Origin: an uncultured Collinsella sp.
GTDB lineage: Bacteria > Actinomycetota > Coriobacteriia > Coriobacteriales > Coriobacteriaceae
DNA length: 64,000 bases
Assembly (NCBI GenBank): GCA_958353395.1
Contig: CATWSG010000001.1
Coordinates: forward strand, 62,001 to 126,000
Reading direction: 5' to 3'
A program made the translations under genes and the position numbers. This document shows, one piece after another, positions 50,767 to 60,668 of this stretch (the first letter of the stretch is position 1; every line of letters begins with the position of its first letter). The notes under the pieces were generated by a model. The model worked only from the letters and a program-made list of their open reading frames with translations, made no database searches and had not been told where the DNA came from.

Positions 50767-52380
50767 TTAAAAGGCCACGTTGCCAAACTCCGACAGGATA
50801 AGGTCGGGGTTGTGGTCGGTTGCCCAATCCACGTTCCACGGGCTCGTGAACAGCAGCAGCTTGCCGCCGCGCATGTCCTCGACGCGCAACGTGTCGCGCG
50901 TGAGCGAAAGGCCCGGGATATCGATGGTATCGGGGTCGTTCTGGATCCAGCGGATGTCCGTATAGGGCAGCGGCTGGCGACGAACCTCAACACGGTACTC
51001 GGCCTTGAGGCGGCGCTCGAGTACCTCAAACTGCAGCACGCCGACCACGCCCACGATGACGCTCTCCATGCCGGCACCCAGCTCACGGAAAATCTGGATG
51101 GCACCCTCTTGGGCAAGCTCCTCCATACCCTTGACGAACTGCTTGCGCTTGAGCGTGTCGACCTGCGTAATGCGAGCGAACATCTCGGGGGCAAACGTCG
51201 GGATCTGCGGATACTGCACGTGGCGCTTGCCGGAGCACACGGTATCGCCGATGCTAAAGATACCCGGGTCGAACAGGCCCACGATATCGCCCGCGTACGC
51301 CTCGTCCACGATGGCGCGGTCATCGGCCATCATCGAGGTGCCCGTGGCAAGCTTAAGTTTGCGGTTGCCCTGCACGTGAAAGGCATCCATGCCGCGCTCG
51401 AACTTGCCCGAGCAAATGCGCACAAAGGCGATGCGGTCACGGTGGTTCTTGTCCATGTTGGCCTGGATCTTAAACACAAAGCCGCTAAAGTCGTCGCGGC
51501 AGGGATCGACCGGTTCGCTGGTGAGCGTATCGGTATAGGCACGCGGCGTCGGGGCCAGACGCAGGAACTCCTTGAGGAAGGGCTCCACGCCAAAGTTGGT
51601 GAGCGCCGAGCCAAAGAACGCCGGGCTCAGCTTGCCGCACGCCACGGCATCCAAGTCGAGCTCGTCGCCGGCGCCATCGAGCAGCTCGATGTCGTCCATC
51701 AAGTTCTTATGGTTCTCCTCGCCGATAAGCTCGTCCATGGAAGGATCGCCAAGCTCGGCCTCGACCTCGGCGACCTTCTTGGTGGCGTTGGCGTGACCGT
51801 CGCCCTCAAAGGCGATAACGCGACGGGTCTGACGATCGAACACGCCGCGGAAGTTGCGGCCGCTGCCGATCGGCCAGTTCATGGGATAGGTGTTGATACC
51901 CAGGACGTTCTCGATCTCTTCCATGAGCTCAAACGGATCACGAGCCTCGTGGTCGAGCTTGTTCACAAAGGTGAAGATGGGAATATGACGCAGCGTGCAG
52001 ACCTTAAAGAGCTTTTTGGTCTGGGCCTCGACGCCCTTGGCGCCGTCGATGACCATGACAGCGGCATCGGCGGCCATAAGGGTACGGTAGGTATCCTCCG
52101 AGAAGTCCTGGTGGCCGGGGGTATCGAGGATGTTGACGCAGGCGCCGTTGTAGGTGAACTGCAGCACCGAGGAGGTAACGGAAATACCGCGCTCCTTCTC
52201 GATGTCCATCCAGTCCGAGACGGCATGCTTGGCCGAGCTCTTGCCCTTGACCGAACCGGCGGTCTGAATGCTGCCGGTATAGAGCAGCAGCTTCTCGGTA
52301 AGTGTGGTCTTACCGGCGTCCGGGTGGCTGATGATCGCGAATGTGCGGCGCGACGAGATTTCATCCGACAGGCTTGCCAT
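50767..52380 (-). CDS. prfC: Peptide chain release factor 3
   Basis: The 537-residue translational GTPase has P-loop SHPDAGKTTLTEK at residue 17, switch RGISVTSSVLQF, DTPGHQDF and NKLDHEARDP. The RF3-specific segments such as GVFDRQTRRVIAFEG and the C-terminal domain FGNVAF are present. It recycles RF1/RF2 after peptide release. The family length is 525-535. AAAGGA lies 5 bases before ATG 52380; the open frame extends 9 codons further without ribosome site. It is a single-gene unit. Its start region faces the GntR-ABC operon in divergent orientation. Confidence 0.97.
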   Translation of the reverse strand: MASLSDEISSRRTFAIISHPDAGKTTLTEKLLLYTGSIQTAGSVKGKSSAKHAVSDWMDIEKERGISVTSSVLQFTYNGACVNILDTPGHQDFSEDTYRTLMAADAAVMVIDGAKGVEAQTKKLFKVCTLRHIPIFTFVNKLDHEARDPFELMEEIENVLGINTYPMNWPIGSGRNFRGVFDRQTRRVIAFEGDGHANATKKVAEVEAELGDPSMDELIGEENHKNLMDDIELLDGAGDELDLDAVACGKLSPAFFGSALTNFGVEPFLKEFLRLAPTPRAYTDTLTSEPVDPCRDDFSGFVFKIQANMDKNHRDRIAFVRICSGKFERGMDAFHVQGNRKLKLATGTSMMADDRAIVDEAYAGDIVGLFDPGIFSIGDTVCSGKRHVQYPQIPTFAPEMFARITQVDTLKRKQFVKGMEELAQEGAIQIFRELGAGMESVIVGVVGVLQFEVLERRLKAEYRVEVRRQPLPYTDIRWIQNDPDTIDIPGLSLTRDTLRVEDMRGGKLLLFTSPWNVDWATDHNPDLILSEFGNVAF

Positions 52381-52534
52381 GCGGATCCTTTCTTGCGTTG
52401 AGTGCATTACGTCGATGTAACCGCCCTATTGTAGCCGCGAAATCCCGCTCTAGGGCACCTATCAGGACAAATTCATCAGTTGGGGCCTGGGCAACCGGCC
52501 CAATCCGCATTTGCCTCTTGCAGAACTGTGCATA

Positions 52535-52568
52535 GTGTATATATACTGTGCTTACCGGTTATATACAC
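52535..52568. promoter_or_regulatory. Inverted repeat operator of the GntR-ABC operon
   Basis: GTGTATATA and TATATACAC are exact 9-base complements separated by 16 bases, 28 bases before the GntR start. The dyad overlaps TATATA-type -10 sequence. YtrA-type GntR regulators bind such AT-rich dyads, so self-repression is likely. Confidence 0.7.
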
Positions 52569-52595
52569 GTGTAGCCCAACAGCTAAGGAGCCGCT

Positions 52596-52976
52596 GTGGA
52601 CATCATCCTATCCAATTCGAGCGACAAACCCATCTACGAGCAAATAGCCTCGCAAGTCAAAGCTCAGATCCTTTCGGGCACGCTCGCCGCGGGAGCAAAA
52701 CTCCCCAGCATCCGTGCACTCGCGAGCGATCTTGGCGTGAGCGTCATCACCACCAAGCGCGCCTACGCCGACCTGGAGCAGCTCGGGTTTATCTGCACCG
52801 TGCAGGGCAAGGGCTGTTTTGTCACCGAGGGCAACCAGGAGCTCTTGCGCGAAAACCAGCTCTGCCATATCGAAGAGCTGCTTGCGAAAGCGGCAAGCCA
52901 AGCCGAAGCCTTGGGCGTCACGCGCGACAAGCTGCACGAAATGCTCGACCTGATAGCCCCCGAAACTATGCAGTAG
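52596..52976 (+). CDS. GntR-family regulator, YtrA type
   Basis: The 126-residue protein has a GntR winged helix (residues 10-75, with IYEQIASQVKAQILSGTLAAG and LPSIRALASDLGVSVITTKRA) and only a short helical tail of about 45 residues, which marks the YtrA subfamily. Such regulators repress the ABC transporter gene beside them. The GTG start at 52596 has AAGGAG 6 bases upstream. An ABC ATPase gene follows 23 bases downstream and a permease gene overlaps that. The inverted repeat at 52535-52568 is the probable operator. Confidence 0.93.
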   Translation: MDIILSNSSDKPIYEQIASQVKAQILSGTLAAGAKLPSIRALASDLGVSVITTKRAYADLEQLGFICTVQGKGCFVTEGNQELLRENQLCHIEELLAKAASQAEALGVTRDKLHEMLDLIAPETMQ

Positions 52977-52999
52977 CCATCTGCAAGAAAGGCTATGCC

Positions 53000-53881
53000 A
53001 TGCAAAACCTTTTAGAACTCAAAGGCATCTCACGCCGCGTGAGCGACCGTTTTTCGCTGCGCGATGTCACACTCGCTGTGGAGCCCGGCCAGATCGTTGG
53101 CTTTGTGGGCGCAAACGGCGCCGGCAAGACGACGACCATTCGCGCCGCGCTTGGGCTTATAAAGCTTGATGCCGGCGAGATGCACCTGTTTGGGCAGCGC
53201 TGTGGCGCCGACGCGCCCGATGAGTCGCAACGCCACCTGCACTCCCGCGTCGGCCTTGTCCTGGACACGTGCCCCTTCCCTTCCACGCTCAAGGTGGGCC
53301 AGATCGAATCGCTCGTAGGCCCGGCGTACCCCACGTGGGACCGCGAAACGTTCGCCGGATTCATCAACCGATTTGGCCTCGATCCTAAGACAAAAGTCAA
53401 GGACCTCTCCCGCGGCATGGGCATGAAACTGCAGCTTGCCTGTGCACTCAGCCACAATGCCAAGCTGCTCGTTTTGGACGAAGCCACCGCAGGCCTCGAT
53501 CCCATGGCACGCGAGGAACTGCTTGATGAGCTGCTTGCCTTTGTCGCCGACGGCCTGCACAGCGTGCTGCTCTCGAGCCATATTACGTCCGACCTCGATC
53601 GCACCGCCGACCGCGTTATCTGCATCGATGCTGGCTCGATTGTATTTGACCTGCCGCGCGAGGAAATTACCGACCGCGCTGGCATCGCCCACTGTACCCA
53701 AGCACAGGCCGCCGAGCTTATGGCTTGCGTCGAAGGCGCCTGTGCCGTCCACCACGCCTATAGCGTGGACGTGCTCGTGTCCAACCGTCGCGAAACGCTC
53801 GAGGCCTTTCCCGAGATTCCCTGCGATCGGGCAACCATTGATGACTATCTGCGCCTCATGCTGAAAGGGGCTTCGAAATGA
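53000..53881 (+). CDS. ABC transporter ATP-binding protein (YtrB-like)
   Basis: The 293-residue ATPase has Walker A GANGAGKTTTI (about residue 38), signature LSRGMGMKLQLA (about 136) with R in place of the usual G, and Walker B KLLVLDEATAGLD (about 158). The C-terminal 70 residues form the extra domain seen in YtrB-type ATPases. It should pair with the small permease at 53878, whose gene overlaps by 4 bases. AGAAAGG precedes ATG 53000. The operon has the layout of GntR, ATPase, permease regulons that answer to cell-wall-active peptides. Cargo unknown. Confidence 0.93.
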   Translation: MQNLLELKGISRRVSDRFSLRDVTLAVEPGQIVGFVGANGAGKTTTIRAALGLIKLDAGEMHLFGQRCGADAPDESQRHLHSRVGLVLDTCPFPSTLKVGQIESLVGPAYPTWDRETFAGFINRFGLDPKTKVKDLSRGMGMKLQLACALSHNAKLLVLDEATAGLDPMAREELLDELLAFVADGLHSVLLSSHITSDLDRTADRVICIDAGSIVFDLPREEITDRAGIAHCTQAQAAELMACVEGACAVHHAYSVDVLVSNRRETLEAFPEIPCDRATIDDYLRLMLKGASK

Positions 53882-54537
53882 AACGCGCCTTTATGTCCGA
53901 GCTCGCCATTGTTCGCTCACTTGTCCCGAGCATCGCGGGTGTCGGCCTGTTCATGTTCGTCGTGCTGACGCTCGCCAACGCGTCGGATGGCGATTCCGGT
54001 ATGAGCGCCGGCGCCTGCGCCGTCAGTGCCATGTCGCCCATCATATTCATGAACTCACTGGCCGGTTTCGACAATCAAAACGGTTGGGAGCGTTATCGGG
54101 CAACGCTGCCCTTCTCGCGCAAAGACATCATCTGCGCACGCTACCTGAGCATCATTGTCTTCTCGGCTGTCATGGCGTGCACCGCCGCGCTTCTGAGCAT
54201 CGTCTCCTTCCCGCTCTTCAACAGCGCGGGTATCCCGTTGACGGGACAGATCGTCTTTGAGATTGCAATGGCCTCGGCAGCATCGATGCTCATCTCCCTC
54301 ATGATGGTGTTTTTGGCGCAGCCGCTGTTCTTTCGATTTGGACACATGGAGGCGCTGCGCCTATCCGTTGGCCTGTTTGCCCTGCTTGGTTGCGGCACCA
54401 TGGCCACGCTGAGCTCCTCCAACCCCATCAGCAACTGGCTCATGTCGATTGCCGGAGCGAATCCCGATCCCGCCGTCCTTGGCTGTCTGTGTGCAGGCAT
54501 CGCCGCACTTGCCCTCGCGCTATGTGCAATCAGCTAG
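53878..54537 (+). CDS. ABC-2 type permease, probably truncated by an amber codon
   Basis: The 219-residue protein has six hydrophobic segments and matches the ABC-2 permease group found with YtrB-type ATPases. Its gene overlaps the ATPase gene by 4 bases. The last helix ends ALALALCAIS followed by TAG at 54535. Translation past TAG in the same frame gives TVSTKVYRVRDL then a second TAG at 54574. Permeases of this group usually end with such a basic, aromatic tail (for example LRIYRKREF-like), so the first TAG looks like a premature stop or base-call error, costing 13 residues. Confidence 0.82.
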   Translation: MKRAFMSELAIVRSLVPSIAGVGLFMFVVLTLANASDGDSGMSAGACAVSAMSPIIFMNSLAGFDNQNGWERYRATLPFSRKDIICARYLSIIVFSAVMACTAALLSIVSFPLFNSAGIPLTGQIVFEIAMASAASMLISLMMVFLAQPLFFRFGHMEALRLSVGLFALLGCGTMATLSSSNPISNWLMSIAGANPDPAVLGCLCAGIAALALALCAIS

Positions 54538-54660
54538 ACCGTCAGCACCAAGGTTTATCGAGTACGCGACCTGTAGCCACGCGAGCCTCAATCCACGAAG
54601 GACGTGATCGCCCCCCGCAAATCCGTGACAAATGGCATGTCCCCGGCGTACGCCACCGTG

Positions 54661-55950
54661 CTACTTGCGCAGCGGCTTGGGCAGTGGAATGCCGGCGGCA
54701 ATGACGGCGGCGATGATCATACAGACGATACCCTTGAGCGGGAAGCACATAAGCAGCAGGCCCACGACCATGACCGGCTGACGCATGACGGCGCCCATCG
54801 TCGATGCCGTGCAGACGGCCACGCAAAAGACCGGATCGGCGCCGGTGAGGATAGCAAGGCCATAGCCCAGGCTCACGCCCGAGAAGATAACGGGGAAGAA
54901 GTGGCCGCCGCGCCAGCCCAAGTTGATGAGGGCGGGCGTCAGCATGGCCTTAACAAGACCGGTCGCGATCAGCACGCCGGCGGGGATGGTCAGGTAGGTT
55001 TCCATGAGCACGTCGGCCTGGGTCTCGCCGGCAAACATGGTGTAGGGCAGGACCGTGCCGCAGATGGCGAGCGCCAGACCGGCTAGCATGGCCTTGACGA
55101 CAGGACGCTCCCCTATTGCATGGGCAAGCGCTTCGCTCGCGTGCTCAGAGACAAAGTACAGCCAGCCGCATACGGTGCCGACCAACGCCAGCGGAATGAG
55201 ACAGGTAAGCTCCAGGTTGCCCACCTCGGCGGACTCGAACCTGGGCATGCCCATGCCGCCGCCCACAAGCTGGCCAAGCAGCAGGTAGGTGCCCAGGCCG
55301 CCGGCAATCGCAATGCCGTAGACCACCGTCTTCTGTGCCTTGGGCAGCCTGATGGTGATCTCGTCAGACGCAGAGCCCTCGTCGCCGTCGGCGCTACCGG
55401 CAAGCGGTGCCACAAAGCCAAAGACGGGCGCGGTAAAGAGCGCCGTCAGGGCAGCCTGGGTACCCAGCAGCGTGAGCTCCCTAAACTCGGCGCCAAAGCG
55501 ACGCATGCGGTCGCCGACCCAGCTGCACAGACCCGCGATAACGCCGGTCAGGCCGGCCTCCGGTCCAATGCTTCCGCCAAACAGCAGCGGCAGCAATGCC
55601 GCGAGCGAAAGCTTGCCCAGGTTGTCGTACGGGTAGCGCCCGTCTTGCTTAACCTTAGCCATCACCTGGTTGAGGTCATCGGTCTTGGTGCCTGTCATCT
55701 TTTCGTACAGACCGATTAACAGACCGCCCAGCAGGCAGACAAAAAACGGGTACGGCAAAAAGCCAAACGGGCCGCTGGCAAGCTCGGGCGAAGAGACGCC
55801 CAGCGCGTGCGGAATCTCGGTCCATAGATAGTCGATACCGTGCTCCATCGCAAAAAAGAACAGCCAGACCGCGGCACCTGCGAACGCACCGGTCACGGCA
55901 ACGCTAACTAAAAAGAGCGCGCGGTTTGTGGGTTTGGCAAGGTTATCCAT
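54661..55950 (-). CDS. ClC-family chloride channel/transporter
   Basis: The 429-residue protein has the ClC selectivity motifs GGSIGPEAGLTG (about residue 125) and GWRGGHFFPVIFSG (about residue 347), and about 16 hydrophobic segments. The position of the gating glutamate (E in GPE) is conserved, consistent with a Cl-/H+ exchanger or fluoride/chloride channel. No C-terminal CBS pair is present. The protein ends soon after the last helix (PLPKPLRK). It is a single-gene unit. A partial match to voltage-gated ClC of Actinobacteria is likely; ion preference is not decided. Confidence 0.93.
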   Translation of the reverse strand: MDNLAKPTNRALFLVSVAVTGAFAGAAVWLFFFAMEHGIDYLWTEIPHALGVSSPELASGPFGFLPYPFFVCLLGGLLIGLYEKMTGTKTDDLNQVMAKVKQDGRYPYDNLGKLSLAALLPLLFGGSIGPEAGLTGVIAGLCSWVGDRMRRFGAEFRELTLLGTQAALTALFTAPVFGFVAPLAGSADGDEGSASDEITIRLPKAQKTVVYGIAIAGGLGTYLLLGQLVGGGMGMPRFESAEVGNLELTCLIPLALVGTVCGWLYFVSEHASEALAHAIGERPVVKAMLAGLALAICGTVLPYTMFAGETQADVLMETYLTIPAGVLIATGLVKAMLTPALINLGWRGGHFFPVIFSGVSLGYGLAILTGADPVFCVAVCTASTMGAVMRQPVMVVGLLLMCFPLKGIVCMIIAAVIAAGIPLPKPLRK

Positions 55951-56075
55951 CGGGTCCTCCCGCGGTCAAAGTCGACATAGATACGTTTTATTGTAGAGCG
56001 AGTGTGGCCCAGACAAGCTAACCATCTGCGCTGCAAACGGCACCATTGGGAGCCATAGTGGGGCAGGCTCAAGAC

Positions 56076-56609
56076 TTATCCGTTGATAATCGAGGCAATC
56101 TCGCGCAAGTCGTCGGCAAAGTAGATGCCGTGCTGGCGCCTCGGGCTCGAAAGTCCTTTATCAATCATGTGCCCGAGCAGCGCCTTGAGGTCGTTGTAGT
56201 AACCGTCCAGGTTATACAGGATGCACGGAGCACTCAGGTGTCCCAACGACACCGCGGACATGACCTCGGCAATCTCCTCGAGCGTGCCCGTCCCACCGGG
56301 AAAGGCGATGAACGCATCGCCGAGCTCAATCATCTTGGCCTTGCGCTCCGCCATATCGCTCGTCACGATGAGGTCATCGATACCGTCATGTTGAAACTCT
56401 GCCTCGATAAAAAAGCTCGGCTCAACACCCGTCACGTGTCCACCCGCCTCGAGTACGCTATCGGCGAGCGCACCCATCAGGCCCGACTTGGAGCCGCCGT
56501 ATACCAGCGCGTGGCCGTTGGAGCCAATCCACGTGCCGAGCTCTCGCACTGCAGGCAGAAACACCGGGTCATTGCCAGCGTTGGCGCCCAGATACACGGT
56601 GATGTTCAT
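56076..56609 (-). CDS. LOG-family nucleotide phosphoribohydrolase
   Basis: The 177-residue protein has the LOG signatures GGSKSGLMGALADS (about residue 39) and PGGTGTLEEIAEV (about residue 106). Such enzymes release the base from cytokinin nucleotides or, in bacteria, from AMP-like nucleotides. The length is typical. ATG 56609 has AGGGGGG upstream. The longer open frame reaching 56732 is not supported. The K+ channel gene ends 34 bases upstream of it and reads the same way, so both may be one unit. Confidence 0.9.
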   Translation of the reverse strand: MNITVYLGANAGNDPVFLPAVRELGTWIGSNGHALVYGGSKSGLMGALADSVLEAGGHVTGVEPSFFIEAEFQHDGIDDLIVTSDMAERKAKMIELGDAFIAFPGGTGTLEEIAEVMSAVSLGHLSAPCILYNLDGYYNDLKALLGHMIDKGLSSPRRQHGIYFADDLREIASIING

Positions 56610-56643
56610 ATTTGCCCCCCTGTTGTGGCGCACGACGTTCGTC

Positions 56644-57069
56644 TTAGCGCTGGCGTCGACGATACTCGCGCACGCGACGCGAAAGATCGGCAAGCTCGTC
56701 GTGATCGAGCTCTTCCAAATGCTCCAGATCATCCATAAAGCGTGCCATGGTGTCCTTTTGACGCATCTTGATAAGCGTATTGCAGTAGTTCACCGCCACG
56801 CCCGTGAGCATGGCGATGTAGAAGATGCTGATGACGCTCAGAATGACGGTAATGGCGCGGGCAACCGGTGTCTCGGCCGGAATGTCACCAAAGCCGATGG
56901 TCGAGACCGTCTCAAAGCTAAACCACAGGCCATCGCCAAACGTGAGGGTCGTGGGCTCGGACAGCCAAACGGCCGTCGAGCACAGCAGATAGAAGATAAG
57001 AAACAGGCCCGTGATGCGCGCAAAGCCAGCCTGGCGCAACACGTCGGCAAGCGTCCTCAACTTGTTCAT
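56644..57069 (-). CDS. Two-helix potassium channel
   Basis: The 141-residue protein has helix 1 (about residues 16-35), a pore loop with the filter TVSTIGFGDIP and helix 2 (about 75-98), then a charged helical tail of about 40 residues rich in Glu, Asp and Arg. TIGFGD is a variant of the TVGYGD K+ filter; a Phe in place of Tyr is still K+ selective in many channels. No RCK domain is present. ATG 57069 has AAAAGGGG upstream; the open frame upstream overlaps repeat B and is not coding. It is the first gene of a leftward unit with the LOG gene. Confidence 0.87.
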   Translation of the reverse strand: MNKLRTLADVLRQAGFARITGLFLIFYLLCSTAVWLSEPTTLTFGDGLWFSFETVSTIGFGDIPAETPVARAITVILSVISIFYIAMLTGVAVNYCNTLIKMRQKDTMARFMDDLEHLEELDHDELADLSRRVREYRRRQR

Positions 57070-57138
57070 CGCGACCCCTTTTCCCAGACGCCCAATCACG
57101 TTCGCTCGGTATTGTCCCACGCCTCCCCCGCAAACGAA

Positions 57139-57222
57139 ACTAGTCATTGGGGACGTTCTTAAATGACTAGTCAAACAAGAACGTCCCCGATGACTAGTCG
57201 TTTAAGAACGTCCCCAATGACT
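57139..57222. repeat. Palindromic repeat B, copy 2 (with an extra half unit)
   Basis: ACTAGTCATTGGGGACGTTCTT is followed by two inverse units, AAGAACGTCCCC(G/A)ATGACTAGT-like, ending at 57222. So one forward and two reverse half units are present. It is related to 44874-44931 and sits behind the same CACGCCTCCCCC 12-mer. Confidence 0.85.
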
Positions 57223-57314
57223 GCCGGGCGGGAGCGTTTAGCGGTGCAGCTGCCGACTGGGCAGGTTGAGCTGGTATCCTTATGCGGTAATGTCTCGATT
57301 CGTTAGGATTGCAT

Positions 57315-60119
57315 GTGAGAGCCGCCACTGTCCTTCGTTCAGTTATATATCGCGCCCTGGCCGTTGTGCTTGCCGCGCTTGTCGTGCTGAGTTCTATCGC
57401 GCCTGTCCAGGCTTTTGCCGATGACTCTAGTCAGCCAGTCAAGACGGTCCGCGTTGGTTGGCTCGTCAACAGCGAAGGCTTCCAGAACGGCACCCCCGGG
57501 GAGCGTCTTTCGGGATGGGGCTACGAGTACCTCCAGACCCTGTCGTACTACACGCCCGGCTGGCGGTACGAATACGTCTCCGGCACCTTCACCGAGCTTA
57601 TGGACATGCTCGAGGCAGGCGAGATCGACCTCATGCCCAACATCTCCTACTCCGAGGAACGCGCCCAAAAGCTGCTCTTTTCCTCGAACCCCGAGGGCAC
57701 CGAGCGCTACTACATCTACGCCAAGCCCGATCGCGACGATCTGGCCAAGGGCGACCCCAAGCGCTCCAAGGCCTTACCATCGGCTACAACCCCGACGTTA
57801 TGCAAACCTTCGTTGGCCAGCAGTGGCTCGCCAACGAAGGCATTACCTGCACCTATAAAGAAATCGACACTGGCGGCGCCCTCTTTGGCGCGCTCACAAA
57901 CGGCGAGGTCGACGCCATCATCATGAACGACACGCTCTCGTCGCCCGATGCGTCACCCATGTTCTACGTTGGTTCGAGCGACTACTACTTTGCCGTCCCC
58001 AAAAGCCGCCCCGACCTAAGGGACGACATCAATGCCGCCATGTCGGCAATCGCCCGCGTCAACCCACGCTATATCGACGAAGTCAAATCTAACTACTCGG
58101 CCCAAAACAGCGGTTCATCATCGCTCAACGGCCCCGAACGTTCCTGGCTCGAAGCAAATGACAACACCATCACGCTCGGCTACATTACGGGCAAACTCCC
58201 CTACTGCAACGAAGACGAAGACGGCAAAATGGAAGGTTCGCTCGCATCGCTTGCGACGACGTTGCACGATAAATTTGGCATCACGGTCAAAACCGTCGCC
58301 TTTGATAACTACAAGATGATGTCAAAGGCCCTGTCAAAGGGAAGCATCGACGTTGCGCTGCCGGTATACCGAGATTACTGGTTTGCCGAGCAATTAGGCG
58401 TTGTGCAGTCGATATCGTTGGGGACCACAACCCTCACCGCCATCCACACCGGAAGCAACCTGAACAAAGACCTTCAGAACATCGCCTGTACCAAATCATC
58501 GTTTATCAACCGAAATGTACTCGAAAGTCTGTTCCCCACAGCGACCGTGACCGAATGCCAATCCGACGATGAAGCGTTCGACGCCCTCAGGAAGGGAACG
58601 GTGCACTGCATCCTCGCCCCCCAGTTCACGCGTAAAAACCATCGGCGACCGTTATGATCTCGAGAACTGCGAGACGGCCGAGCTCCCTGACACCTGTGAG
58701 CTCTCGTGCTGGATTTCGCGCGGAAAGCCCGAGCTGCTGGGAATCGTCAACAAGGGCATCATCAATGCCGGAGAATCGCTCTCCGCAAGCAATTACTCCT
58801 CCACGTCGTACACGGCCCAGGAATCCAACACGCTTCAGTTCCTTTATCGCAACCGTGCCGCCGTTGCAGCTGCCCTCATCGGTATGTTGTCGGTCGGTAT
58901 CGTCCTGCTCATCTGGGCGCTCGTGCGCGCTCGAACCGAGCGCAAAAAAGCCGACGCTGCCAACGCCGCTAAGACGGCATTCCTCACGCGCATGAGCCAC
59001 GACATCCGAACGCCGCTCAACGGTATCCTGGGCCTTATCGAGATCGAGGAATTGAAGGAAGGCGATATCCAGGTCGCCCGCGAGAGCCGTGCCAAGGCGC
59101 GCGTTGCCGCCAATCACCTGCTCTCGCTGATCAACGACATCCTCGAGATGGGCAAAATCGAAGACCGCAAGCTAACACTGGAGCATACGCCTTTTAACCT
59201 CAAAGAGCTCTGTGACGATACACTGGTGCTGTGCAAGCTCCGCGCGTCCAGTAACGCCATCACCATGCAGGACAATAGTCTGCCGTACGCCACGGGGCCA
59301 TACATGATCGGCAGTCCCACCCATATCCGACAGATCATGATCAACCTGTTAGACAACAGCATTAAGTACAACAAGCACGGCGGCTCCGTCACCTTTAGCT
59401 CAAATACCAAGCCACTCGATAACGGGCGCGCGCTCTTTTGCTTTAGCGTTTCGGATACCGGCATTGGTATGACTCCCAAGTTTTTAAAGCATATCTATGA
59501 GCCGTTTGCCCAAGAAGGTGACGATGCGCGCAGCAAATTCCAAGGAACCGGCATGGGCATGCCAATCGTCAAGTCGCTTATTGAACTGATGGGCGGCACG
59601 ATTGAGATTTCGAGTGAGGTTGGCGTGGGGAGTACGTTCAACGTCCAGATTCCGCTCGATATCGACAAAGACCCTCAGGCAAGAGAACGCGCGGACGAGC
59701 AAGCAGACAGCTGCTCGCTTGCCGGCATGAACGTTCTTTTGGCAGAAGATAACGAGCTCAATGCCGAGATTGCCCAGGCGCTGCTCGAAAGCGAAGGCAT
59801 TGTCGTAACTCGCGCCGCCGATGGCAACGAAGCGGTCGACCTATACGTTGGCCGTCCCGCCGGCAGCTTCGATGCGATCCTGATGGACATTATGATGCCG
59901 GACATGGACGGCTACGAGGCAACCCGCGCGATTCGTCTGAGCGAGAAGGTCGATGCAGCCGATATCCCCATCATCGCGCTCACCGCCAATGCCTTTGCCG
60001 AGGACGCCAAGGCGGCACACGACGCCGGCATGAACGCCCATCTGTCCAAACCGCTCGACTTTAACAAGCTCAAAAACATACTCGCCCGCATCAAGAAAAA
60101 CGGATCCGTTTCGCTATAG
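57315..60119 (+). pseudogene. BvgS-like hybrid sensor kinase, broken by two one-base frameshifts
   Basis: Three overlapping frames read as one gene of about 935 residues. The first (from GTG 57315, signal peptide ending PVQAFADD) encodes half of a solute-binding sensor domain; at about 57770 the frame must slip by one base (AAG-GCC should read AAG-GGC) to continue as GLTIGYNPDVM. The second frame finishes sensor 1 and encodes sensor 2, up to 58657. At a run of five A (58632-58636) one A too many forces a slip back into a third frame, RKTIGDRYDLEN. That frame holds a TM helix, HisKA (MSHDIRTPLNG), HATPase (DTGIGM, GTGMGM) and a receiver (MDIMMPDMDG). Both breaks are single-base changes, so pseudogenisation or consensus error are both possible. 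Confidence 0.85.
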
Positions 60120-60161
60120 TTTGTGCTCAACCACCACGCACGACCAGAAAGGAAGCCAACG

Positions 60162-60641
60162 ATGTTTAGGCCCTTACGTCGAAAGAAACGCGCCATCACT
60201 GACGAGGAAGCGCGCGAACTGCTCGCCACCTGCAAGCGCGGCGTCTTTGCCGTCAACGGCGACGATGGCTACCCGTACGCCATTCCCGTCAACTACTTCT
60301 TTGACGCCGAGCACGACAGGATTTATTTCCATGGCGCCAAGGCCGGCCACAAGGTCGACGCACTCAAGCGCGATGACAAGGTCTGCTTTACCGTTTACGG
60401 CAACGAGTGGTACCAGGACGGTGACTGGGCTCCCTACGTTATGAGTACCGTGGTCTTTGGCCGCTGTCGCCTGGCGAATGACACCCCCGCGTTTATCGAG
60501 GATAAAGTCCGCCAGCTCGCGCTTAAGTACTACCCTTCTGCCGAAGAAGTCGAAGAGGAAATCGCCAAGGACATTAAAGGCGTCCAGCTCTACGAGATTA
60601 CGATTGAGCATCTTTGCGGCAAGCAGATTCAGGAAAAGTAA
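60162..60641 (+). CDS. Nim-like pyridoxamine 5'-phosphate oxidase-fold flavoprotein
   Basis: The 159-residue protein resembles NimA-type nitroimidazole reductases, with YPYAIPVNYFFDAEHDRIYFHGAKAG as the FMN-binding core and TVYGNEWYQDGDWAPYVMSTVVFGRC in the second half. NimA gives resistance to metronidazole-type drugs; relatives may be general flavin oxidoreductases. ATG 60162 has AAAGGAAG upstream. It starts 43 bases after the broken kinase gene and ends at the 60669 hairpin, so it could share the kinase transcript. The antibiotic role is a guess from the family. Confidence 0.83.
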   Translation: MFRPLRRKKRAITDEEARELLATCKRGVFAVNGDDGYPYAIPVNYFFDAEHDRIYFHGAKAGHKVDALKRDDKVCFTVYGNEWYQDGDWAPYVMSTVVFGRCRLANDTPAFIEDKVRQLALKYYPSAEEVEEEIAKDIKGVQLYEITIEHLCGKQIQEK

Positions 60642-60668
60642 GCCCCTCAGCAAGCCTCATCAATAACA

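Noticed and set aside
50812..52401. Long open frame opposite prfC
   Set aside because: Codon-position composition follows prfC; no recognisable protein signature.
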